Assembly (NCBI GenBank): GCA_002077065.1
Contig: NAJO01000035.1
Location: 186,001 to 250,000 of the forward strand
Length of the DNA stretch: 64,000 nucleotides
Source: Cryoendolithus antarcticus
Lineage: Eukaryota > Ascomycota > Dothideomycetes > Cladosporiales > Cladosporiaceae
Reading direction: 5' to 3'
Position numbers and translations under genes: made by a program. The notes below the pieces were generated by a model. It was not told the DNA's origin. It did no database searches and worked only from the letters and a program-made list of their open reading frames with translations. This document shows, piece after piece, positions 11,501-18,949 of the stretch (its first letter is position 1; the number at the start of each line of letters is the position of its first letter).

Positions 11501-13375
11501 GAGAAGGAATGTCCGACCTTTGTAGGCTCGAAAGCTCATGTAATACGCATCCGCCACCACACCATGCATCGAAGTGTCCTCCGGATTCAATCGCTCCACT
11601 ACCGCATGCAGCTGTGCAGAGAACAGGTCTTGATGGAAGACATGCCGATCCAGCAGATCGATCGTGTCGGTTACCTCAAGTCTATTATCCTCCAGTATCA
11701 GCAGTCTTTGACTGATCGTAAGCACTCCCAAGACTGATCTGCCGAGCCACTGTACAGCAACGATAGCCTCCTCTGCGCGCCATGTGCCTCGTGCATGGAA
11801 CCCGAGCTTCGGTGGCTTCTGCGGATCTGCCACCTCGTCTTCATCCATCACTTCGACATCAAGCACAGTAAGCTGGTTCGACCAGCAGTATACAAGCTTG
11901 GTGTCTGAGGACTGCTTATTGTCGCTCCCATCAGGATGCTTCAGCTTTACCGCAGGAAACCACGCGAGACACCCGCTCAACGTGCTATGAGGCGAGACAT
12001 CCTTTGATCGCGGCGCTTTGTACTGAGTCTGCGCTATCGGAGTGGTCGACACCAAGACGAGTAGGTAGGGCGTCAGCAGAGCCGTCAAGCCCATACTATC
12101 TGTCGCTTGTTCGATGTTGCCCAGTGGGAGAGGCGAGAATGCGAGCACCGAGCTAGGTTTGCGGTTCTGCTCTTGCGTAGGATCGACGGCCGGGTATCTG
12201 CCCAGCAATCGAGTACTCTTGATGCTCCGGGCGACAGGGCCCAATCCTCTTGTTGCCAGGTGCGACAACGCCATGCCACCCGAGTCTGCTGACACAAGAG
12301 CCGTGTGTCGAGTTCCCAAAAAGCCCACATGCAGCACCGCGGAGTCGACCACATGGCCGTCCGCGTGCTGTGCTTTATCGAGAGCGTGCCTCTCGATCGG
12401 CGGGACCTGCAAGAACGGCCGTGCTGGCCGGCTGATCTCCCAAGTGAAAATAGCTCCGTTAGCATGCCCACTCGCAATAGTTGAATAGTCTGCTGAGATC
12501 GCAAGTGAGGTCACGCTACCTGACTCCACGGCCTTCGTGCCCTGACCGATGATGATCTTCAAAGTTTGATGGTAGTCGAAGCCCAAGATGAGTCCTTTAG
12601 AAGTGCCGATCGCGATCAGTGCGGAGACCGCAAGACACGTCGGCTTACCAAAGTTCCGTTTGCCCACCTCTGAGAACGCTTGACCGCTGAGCTTCCTCAG
12701 CTTGGTCCAGCGGATTACTTCCCATGGAGCCTGAGGAGATTCATCCGAGGCTGCCCCATCCTGTGAAGAGATCTGAGAGACCTGAGACGACAAAGAGACT
12801 TGTCTCGAGTGTGGAGACAGAAATGCTGGTGAGCTGGGCCGCGGCGACGGAGAGGGAGAAGCAGTAAAGCGGGACTCGAATCGCCTCTCGAATGGCTGCA
12901 ATGCCCCGGACACAGATCTTGAGGGCGTTCTGCGTGCTATGGGAGAGCGTCGGCGACCAGGTGAGAGCGCTTGCGAGCCCTGAATTGATAAAGTGTCGTC
13001 TGGGATGGATCCGGAGTCTAGCGGGCTTGCGAGTGGCGTGCTCAACACAGCTTCCGCCTCCTCCGCTGGTAGATCGATCTCATCGCCATCCGGAGTCGCA
13101 GGCTGCCTCTCGGACTCGATGTGCGGGACATCGTCAACGCTCTCGAGCTCTGCCGTATTGTCCTGATCAAGAGCAGTGTCGAAGTCTTCAGCACGGGGCT
13201 CCGTTATCTCCAATGTGGGGAGCACGTCGTCCTCAGGCAGTTCTTCCGCAGCATTTTCAAGCTCGATTGCTGTGTTGTTCTCCACGGTTCGATCGTCTCC
13301 AGTTCGCCTGGCCTCGTCTGCCTCCACATCTTTGTTGTCTGCGCCCGCATCGCTACCGCTCGTAGACGAGCTCAT
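8516..13375 (-). CDS. vps8: Vps8-like CORVET complex subunit with C-terminal RING
   Basis: A single-exon 1619-residue protein. The order is a Ser/Glu-rich disordered N-terminus (about 1-220); a WD40-like propeller region starting with WTKLRKLSGQAFSEVGKRNF and LAVSALIAIGTSKGLILGFD; a long helical Vps8 core; and a C-terminal RING-type zinc site beginning CEICKK near residue 1500 and continuing FACRHVFHRACL and CPEC. Vps8 is the Rab5/Vps21-binding subunit of the CORVET tether on early endosomes. The RING has a charged low-complexity insertion of roughly 70 residues between its first and second cysteine pairs. The start is the first in-frame ATG (13375). The gene is divergent from the GPALPP gene across 379 bp. 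Confidence 0.9.
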   Translation of the reverse strand: MSSSTSGSDAGADNKDVEADEARRTGDDRTVENNTAIELENAAEELPEDDVLPTLEITEPRAEDFDTALDQDNTAELESVDDVPHIESERQPATPDGDEIDLPAEEAEAVLSTPLASPLDSGSIPDDTLSIQGSQALSPGRRRSPIARRTPSRSVSGALQPFERRFESRFTASPSPSPRPSSPAFLSPHSRQVSLSSQVSQISSQDGAASDESPQAPWEVIRWTKLRKLSGQAFSEVGKRNFGKPTCLAVSALIAIGTSKGLILGFDYHQTLKIIIGQGTKAVESGSVTSLAISADYSTIASGHANGAIFTWEISRPARPFLQVPPIERHALDKAQHADGHVVDSAVLHVGFLGTRHTALVSADSGGMALSHLATRGLGPVARSIKSTRLLGRYPAVDPTQEQNRKPSSVLAFSPLPLGNIEQATDSMGLTALLTPYLLVLVSTTPIAQTQYKAPRSKDVSPHSTLSGCLAWFPAVKLKHPDGSDNKQSSDTKLVYCWSNQLTVLDVEVMDEDEVADPQKPPKLGFHARGTWRAEEAIVAVQWLGRSVLGVLTISQRLLILEDNRLEVTDTIDLLDRHVFHQDLFSAQLHAVVERLNPEDTSMHGVVADAYYMSFRAYKGRTFLLGFNDVTVGTLSNWADRLVALMEHGDNVAAIRLAIEYYGGVANSVTVGLPDDATTRHEMVRERLIAMLAASVDYTFSQHDIDREDRLRDLAEVCFDACVTMDETAYLFSTVFDAFEDAGEEAVFVTTLEPWVLDGDIKILPPEIVKSVVSHFISENQSARLEELLCRLEPTSFDLDQITMLCRQHQLFDALIYVWTRALHDFVTPLIDMLQLMTIINAGDGADLSEDPFYEAAMKTFPYLAFSLTSRWYPSGEYMSDSEAAQAKADLYEYIFSGRSVAWPAGSVTVFHTTASKLDEPAFPYLCLLLGFDAASFTSMLNEAFEDPFLNDTDDDTGMNGFAQTNGMKRRSGFKMTRQHIISIMIDVMHKGNFGNDDTIFLDMFIARSLPKYPSQLILSGALLKGVLQRLCDPPSEDLRDDCQLSVEYLLSAFSPTDMSGLIELLRAARYFKVLKTVYRRQKLWPELLSAYFEDPDDEQGVFDCITSIMQSSATLPQKQRQAVRSNILEHAVSLADINTERTALTLAKAAPDLLQLCVEALSNTYQQFLYLRALLEPALLHRDSVAKSPSPLPDSVRSTFQEMYVQLMCSHQPDHVADYVNSLPSGDLRLDQVLPAIESGGIIDAAVVLLARDGLARDAMDRLITHMQSQQHALVSLLAAASESPDVRSTHQTADELVEDGQKYTKVGVWLCQGQSATAERAPRPRTNPTWDIDENDLDLDEYLWLSLIDAVVQLAQSVTAVSYHAEDITSNLNDYTQDFDSLRSSLRINVQQTFTALLAATSVPAKSPTGPANGLPATPVRTTHNPQTFLRILRAFLTRAAHSASSLADLRQVLADIFAAYTFEQNVLTLANDLLGSDVFTDMADAHELRQRGWRPRRQACEICKKRAWGTGVGEAVYDQWVEREQGRGEGRKARTAERTGRSRSQGKAKARAVEVMGKDEDDDDAKRLALVVFACRHVFHRACLDDKMDGAGAVPRGRVYRCPECIDGVQRSAAIP

Positions 13376-13754
13376 CGATCCCGAAGAGCTTCACTCATTG
13401 CTGCCAACACTCTTGATCCAAGGCGTCCGAGTCCCAATGTCGTGATCTCGATGCCGTACAGCCCAGATAGTCTTCGATCCAGTAGCTCTGCAAAGTGTTG
13501 TGGTTGCCTGGATAGTTCCAGATGATACTGAAGAAGTAGGAGGTGCTAACTTCTGGTGTGATCCCTAGCACGTGAGAGTTGGGTGATTGCTGGCGGGATG
13601 CAGGACGGTCTAGGTAGCTGAACAATAGTAGAGGCTACTACATATGCCTCGATGTGAGGATGGAGGTGTCGGGGGCTTGGCAAGCTCGACTTACGATGAA
13701 CAATGCAGGCGTCACAACTCTGTTTCTACAACACACCACATAACCCTCGGAACG
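13376..13754. other. Divergent promoter region, vps8 / GPALPP gene
   Basis: 379 bp between two start codons on opposite strands. It should contain both promoters. No repeat or recognised motif was found. Confidence 0.5.
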
Positions 13755-14639
13755 ATGTCGGGTATAGGCGCAGACCTCCCTCCCCATCTACTAGCAAAGC
13801 GAAAAAGAAAGCAAGAAGAGGAAGCTGCGAAGGGGCCTGCCATTTCCTCCGGCGCAAACACGAAGGATGGCTCACCAACACCAGAGAAGCGGAGACGAGT
13901 CGTAGGACCTGCATTACCACCTGCACCACTTGATGAGCGTCCGACTGCTCCAGCGAGCGATAAGGATGACGACAGCGACGACGACGACGGCTTTGGGCCA
14001 GCATTGCCCAGCACTGCTGCATCGAATCACGACAACGAGTACAAGTATTCGTCTACCTCCGCGACAGCTTTGGAGGAAGGCACTACAGCAGCGAAGCCCA
14101 AGCGAGACGACTGGATGACCATGGCACCGGAGGCAGATGGTCTAGCACAGCGTATGGACCCTTCACGACAACGAGCAAAGGGCTTCAACACGAGTAAGGG
14201 TGCCAAAGCACCACCTGAGAAGGGCGGTGACGGCTCGATATGGCACGAGACGCCTGAGCAGAAACGCAAGCGGCTGGAGGACGAGATGCTGGGGATCGCG
14301 GGACCTACAGCTGTGGGTGTGGCCCCAAAGGAGGCGAGAAAGCGGAATCATGATGAGGAAGCTGCGAGGAAGATCAGGGAGCACAACGTGAGTCTATTGA
14401 TCGTTTTCAAGCCATTGGGCAGCATGCTGACGAATTTACAGGAGAAGACACGAGGTCCATCGCTCATGGAGCAGCACAAAGTCCGTCAACCAGACAAAGC
14501 AGATGATGATCCCAGTAAGCGGAAGTTCGATCGAGAAAAGGACATTGGGAGCGGTTTGCTCGGTCGCGCAGAGCGGAAAGACTTCTTGAACAAGGCGTCT
14601 GGCTTCTCGTCGAAGTTCTCCGGTGGTAGCTATCTATAG
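13755..14639 (+). CDS. GPALPP-motif / DUF3752 family protein
   Basis: A 276-residue nuclear-type charged protein after removal of one intron (14388-14441). It begins MSGIGADLPPHLLAKRKRK and carries the repeated VGPALPP and FGPALP motifs that name the family, an acidic Asp stretch, and the DUF3752 C-terminus with WHETPEQKRKRLEDEMLG and FDREKDIGSGLLGRAERKDF. The 54-nt intron (GTGAGT...CTGAC...ACAG) is a multiple of three with no stop codon, so the unspliced frame stays open and would insert 18 hydrophobic residues. The conserved sequence reads across the junction as KIREHNEKTRGPSLMEQH. The molecular function of the family is unknown. The start at 13755 is chosen because homologues begin at MSGIGA-type sequence. 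Confidence 0.85.
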   Translation: MSGIGADLPPHLLAKRKRKQEEEAAKGPAISSGANTKDGSPTPEKRRRVVGPALPPAPLDERPTAPASDKDDDSDDDDGFGPALPSTAASNHDNEYKYSSTSATALEEGTTAAKPKRDDWMTMAPEADGLAQRMDPSRQRAKGFNTSKGAKAPPEKGGDGSIWHETPEQKRKRLEDEMLGIAGPTAVGVAPKEARKRNHDEEAARKIREHNVSLLIVFKPLGSMLTNLQEKTRGPSLMEQHKVRQPDKADDDPSKRKFDREKDIGSGLLGRAERKDFLNKASGFSSKFSGGSYL

Positions 14640-15204
14640 CAACTGTCGTATCATGTCGAAGCTTCAGCCGTTGCTTGTACGAAGGTGGTCTGTCCGCTAT
14701 TCGGGGTTGCTGCTTTTCGGGTGTACACTGGATATCCAGCAATGCCAGAAAGAATGGCAGCCATCCAAGTGCTTGTGAGTCTTTCCGCTTTGGGGAGGAG
14801 TTGTGCATTTCGTTGTTCGAACATAAGATCTAGACCATGATCATGTTGACTTCGTGCACGTTCGCAAAACGATCTCGGAAGCCGGATGTTCGGCCGCTCC
14901 CGAGATCTTCCAGCCGCCTGCCAGCACCTGCCCGACCACCCCAAGTCAGCATTGTTGACTTTGAAACGCTCCATTCTGTTGATACCTCCTCGAGTCCTTG
15001 ACCTTCGTAAACCTCACCACCCTCTCCTCCGCCTATTTCACTTTTCTCCGCTCCCACCTCTCCGCCTGGACATCGTTCCGTCGCTCGCTTCGTCTCATCC
15101 CTTGAAACACAGCACTCCCTATACACTGTGTTGATCTCCCTGCAACACCACCCGATCTCAACCATACCCTGCCACATCTCATACGACCTCACTCGCTCAT
15201 CGCA
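14640..15204. other. Intergenic region and pyrimidine-rich promoter of the RCR-type gene
   Basis: The part from about 14990 to 15200 is strikingly C+T-rich on the plus strand, as is common just upstream of well-expressed fungal genes. The rest shows no gene. Frames on the minus strand here are shadows of the CT tract. Confidence 0.5.
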
Positions 15205-15769
15205 ATGTCCCTTCAACTCTACGAACGCCAGAACAACGGCTTCGGCTTCGATTCAAACAACAACAATGACCCTTCCGATGGCTACTATGACGATTGGTGG
15301 TGGAGTCCTGTAAGTACCTGCCTCCCTCCCACCTCTCACCACATCCACTAACACCAACTCCCAGGCCGGCATGGCAGTCCGCTACGCAATAATAACCCTC
15401 ATCTTCGCCCTCCTAGTCGGCTACTTCCTCGGCGGCTACCTGCACGCTAAACGCCGCGTCTCCAAAGGCCTCCCGCCCCTAGCCTACCACCGCTGGATGG
15501 TCAACCGTCGCTCTTCCCGCTACAACGCCCCGAGTCAACAGTGGCATTCGCAGCCTTACTACCAGAATGGCGGAAACCAGGGGTACAACGCTGGGAGTTA
15601 TGGAATGCAAGGCTTTGCACCGCCGCCGCCGGCGTATGAGGGGCATGTGGCACCGCCGCCGGTTTATCAGCCACCACAGGGAGGGAGCAAGGTGGCGGCG
15701 GATCAAAATTATGTGCCCGTGCAGCGGGCGGGGGAGAGTAGTAGTGGTGGGGAAGCGCCGCGCGTGTAA
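15205..15769 (+). CDS. RCR-type single-pass membrane protein with PY motifs
   Basis: 169 residues in two exons (15205-15309 and 15365-15769; 55-nt GT-AG intron). The N-terminus is Asn/Asp-rich and ends YYDDWWWSP. One membrane segment follows (YAIITLIFALLVGYFLGGYL), then a basic stop (HAKRRVSKGLPPLAYHRW). The cytosolic tail is Gln/Asn/Gly-rich and contains PPPPAYE and PPPVYQPP. The plan matches the fungal RCR family (Congo red resistance, chitin deposition), in which PPxY motifs bind the Rsp5 ubiquitin ligase and steer membrane-protein sorting. That function is inferred from family resemblance. Tryptophans directly before the membrane segment are typical of the group. Confidence 0.8.
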
Positions 15770-16475
15770 AGATGCAGCAGTGGAATGGAGTTCGGCTACG
15801 GGAAATTTGGTTTGAGGAACTCGAGCGACATTACATTGCATAGGGTTTGGGATGGACTGGTACGGACTGTTACTTGTTTGGCGGAGCTCGAGGCGCTTAC
15901 GTACGGGCTATCGCACAGGCCAGGCGTGGCTGAGGAATAGCGAGCAGAGTGGTAGACATGGCGTGCTGAAGGCATCTTTACCCGTCCTGATCTAGTTTGA
16001 CCCTCACATGCAGCGCGGCCTCCCAGTCCACTTGACACCACTGGCTTCGCTCGTAGACTGCAGGCAGCTACGACATCATTGCGCTCGTGCGCAACAATAT
16101 ACCTCGGCTTGCCATACGCATAGCCTCGTGGTTACGCCTGGTACCGACGACGCGGGTGAGCACGCATATATTTCAACTTGGTGAAAGAGTCTGCGGCACT
16201 TTCGCCTAATCCTGCTCCGCCCACGTAATCTTAGTAGCAAGCGGTCGATCAGTCGGGTACTGACATTTCCGATCATGCAATCCCACGAGCGTGTCATCGG
16301 AGCACAACCCAATCCGGGCAATATGACCGACGTGCTTGCAACCCGGTCTGCATGGCTTTGATGGCCAGACCCGCTTGTCGAATGTTCGGTGCATAGCGTG
16401 CCTGTGCACTACTGCAGGTACATCCTTTGTTTTCGACTCCTTCCCATCGCAGTAACGTCCTCCGTGCCTGCAGGT
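15770..16475. other. Convergent 3' region between RCR-type gene and cia2
   Basis: The 16206-16475 part is open in the cia2 frame on the minus strand for 90 codons directly after the cia2 stop (see findings). The rest contains no recognisable gene. Confidence 0.5.
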
Positions 16476-17072
16476 CTACTCGCAGGTCGCCAGCATGTTT
16501 CGGATAACGCCAACCAGCGTGCCATTCTCCATGGCGGCAGCCACGCGCTCCTTGTCTGCTAATTGCTTGTTTACGGCATCTGCGGTTGTGTGTGTGCCTT
16601 CCTTGAGCTGAACGTCAATTCTGAAGCGTGGTGGCAAAGCTTGCTCGAGACGCACTCGCACAGCCAGCCCGATGACCGTGCCTAGCGAACAATGTGCTGT
16701 GGTAGGCGTGAGCAGTACTTTCACTGTACTTAGACGTGAGGTCGATGATGCCGGACGGGTAATGAAGATGTCCGGGAGGTTCACTACGGCCAAAGATGCT
16801 AGTGAGGTAGGGTGCTCGGGGTCTGAGATGGTGGAGATGAGGTCGTATATTTCCTGCTCGTCGATCTCTTCACGCGGGTCGCTATCCGAATCTGAGTCGT
16901 CTGAAGCCTCAGGAGAGGAGAGGTCTGTAGTGGCGTAATTCGGGTAGGCATCTTGGGTTAAGGCATCGAAGAGACTTGGGCGTTTGGCAGCATGGGCGTC
17001 GCGCTGGCGAGTTGGGAGATCGGATGCATTCAGGATGGTGGGATTCGGGTTGTCCTTATTATCGGTGTCCAT
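16476..17072 (-). CDS. cia2: Cia2/MIP18-family cytosolic iron-sulfur assembly protein
   Basis: A 198-residue intronless protein of the MIP18 (FAM96, DUF59) family. Cia2 is part of the CIA targeting complex, with Cia1 and Met18/MMS19, that delivers Fe-S clusters to cytosolic and nuclear enzymes. The N-terminal 75 residues are acidic and low in complexity. The conserved domain follows with EQEIYDLISTISDPEHP, LTPTTAHCSLGTVIGL (the reactive Cys is residue 128), FRIDVQLKEGTHTTADAVNK and the closing NGTLVGVIRNML. The family normally ends just after this last motif, so the TAG at 16476-16478 is the expected stop. It is in the same frame as a long open stretch downstream. Confidence 0.93.
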   Translation of the reverse strand: MDTDNKDNPNPTILNASDLPTRQRDAHAAKRPSLFDALTQDAYPNYATTDLSSPEASDDSDSDSDPREEIDEQEIYDLISTISDPEHPTSLASLAVVNLPDIFITRPASSTSRLSTVKVLLTPTTAHCSLGTVIGLAVRVRLEQALPPRFRIDVQLKEGTHTTADAVNKQLADKERVAAAMENGTLVGVIRNMLATCE

Positions 17073-18777
17073 GACTGCGTTTGTCCAAAAGCCTTGTATG
17101 TGGTGTAGATGTGCAAGATCGTGAACGACACATTGATCATGTGCTGTTTGTCACTGCGGGACCCGGGGTCCGAGCACCCGACTTCGGCGAACAGCAACTT
17201 CTGTGCCTTATGAACTGCATATCCATCGATGACATGAACCGCCAACCATTGTCTGTGTTCAGACCAGTCGAGCCAACACGATGTCCTCCAGCGCTACATG
17301 ACACCGCCCCTGGCTTACATGATTCGAAGATCCGGGCAGAACATGCTGCATTAGTTGTCAAGCCTCAGGCATGAGAGGGCCGTGACTGGTCTGGCCCTGC
17401 CGGCAGCACGGCTGACGAAGAAAGCAAACACACGCACACCCATCCGGTTGCCTCGCCGTCGCATCGCGCCGTGGAAGTTTCGGAGCCATTTCCGTACCTT
17501 ACCAAATACAGGTTGCGCTTACTCACTGTGAAGTTTGCGGCGCAGACCTTGCGCTTCCTCTCACCAGCGCTTGCGCGGGATCATTTGAAATCTTGTAGGG
17601 CTACCCATGCATGAGCGAACGCCGTTGACGCAGATCGTGGGCGACTTTGCGCTGCGTTGATGATCATCGTCGTTGCAGTGCTTCAAGGTTGCAGCGAGCA
17701 CTGCGCTATCGTGGTACCCCGGTACCAACATGTCTCACCGTCCTTCATGCATGCACAACCAGGCCAGGATGTTCTGCCAGCATCTTCACGCGGCCATGTC
17801 CCAAGCAGAGGAGAGGACGGCGCACGAGACTAGGCTACCCAGTGCCCAGCCAGATCGAACGCTGAGCGCATCGCAACCCGTGTGAGATGAGCTGACAGCT
17901 GCCATGTTCACCGGGTACCATGAGGTCTGCCGACATCCACGTCAATCAAGCCCGTGAAGCACTTCATTTTCTTCCAAAGGGCGACGGAGAGCTCGCACAT
18001 TCTCTTCTACACGCATTACTAGGACTACACGCATGACTAAGATGCCACATGCGTGAGCTACGTGCTTGATGAAAGGGGAGGCGATCGGCACGCCATTCTA
18101 CTTCCTTTTCTTGTGTTTCAGACCGTCAGCAGTGTTCAAGGGCCGCTCAATCACATGTAACTTGGCGCTCTGCACTGTCCATGTGCTTGAGACCTGCCCC
18201 ACGGCGAGCGCGCCTCGGTTCGTCACTCGGATACCACCCCAAGTGCGTGTCGTGCAGCGGGAGGCGTTTGTCTAGAAATTCACAATTGTTCTGGAAGGAT
18301 GAGGAGCGTTTCACTTGCATAATGCACCTTCCTCAAATTTCATTGCCCGTGCGCCGTCGTCAGCTTGCATGTTCCCCTTCCATCAGTGATTTGCTACAGG
18401 AACCCTTCGTCCGCCACCACCACCCTAAAATCTTTCGTTGATTTGCCACGACTTGCCCGACCCCGGCTCTGAAAATCTTCCTGTGCATACGAGGCGTATT
18501 CGGTCCCGCGTACCTTGCTGCGGTGCACGCTCGGCTGGCCACGGCAAGTCTCGTTATCTCCATCGGCTTTCCGTCGCTGTACTTTGTCGACAGCACCCCC
18601 ACCACTGGAACCGCTAGTTAGCTAGGCCTGTCACCTCCCAGTTGCGACAGTCACTTGATAGTACGCGTGAACCTTGCACACCGACCATTTAACATTATCT
18701 GTACATCTTCATCGTCGTCGCCTTGCTTGGACACGCGCGCTGGACAAGCTGCTGAGTGTTGGGTCGCACAGAAAGGA

Positions 18778-18879
18778 ATGGCTACAGTGCGCAGCCAACA
18801 CTGTCGGCAAGTCCGGTCATCCACTTTGCCTCACGGCGACAAAACCCTTACGCGTTCCGGCCGGTACTTTGAAAAGTGA
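18778..18879 (+). promoter_or_regulatory. Upstream ORF 1 of the Zn2Cys6 gene (33 codons)
   Basis: ATG at 18778 and TGA at 18877-18879, ending 70 nt before the main start codon. It matters only if the transcript begins upstream of it, which the sequence cannot show. Confidence 0.35.
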
Positions 18880-18894
18880 ATAGCGCTGTCGTCA

Positions 18895-18927
18895 GATGCT
18901 GCCGTACATCTGGAGTGAGCCTAACTA
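18895..18927 (+). promoter_or_regulatory. Upstream ORF 2 of the Zn2Cys6 gene (10 codons)
   Basis: ATG at 18895 and TAG at 18925-18927, 22 nt before the main ATG. Such close spacing would leave little room for reinitiation and could lower translation of the regulator. Confidence 0.35.
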
Positions 18928-18949
18928 GACACCGGATCTCAGGCCTGCT

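Larger units (their letters stand above)
17073..18949. other. Long intergenic region and leader of the Zn2Cys6 gene
   Basis: 1.88 kb between the cia2 start and the regulator start; both genes may be driven from here. I found no protein-like frame with family signatures and no tRNA. It contains the direct repeat CTACACGCATKACTA at 18007-18021 and 18025-18039, with a nearby inverted core. Close to the regulator it contains two upstream reading frames (annotated separately). Regulator genes in moulds often have long leaders. Confidence 0.5.
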
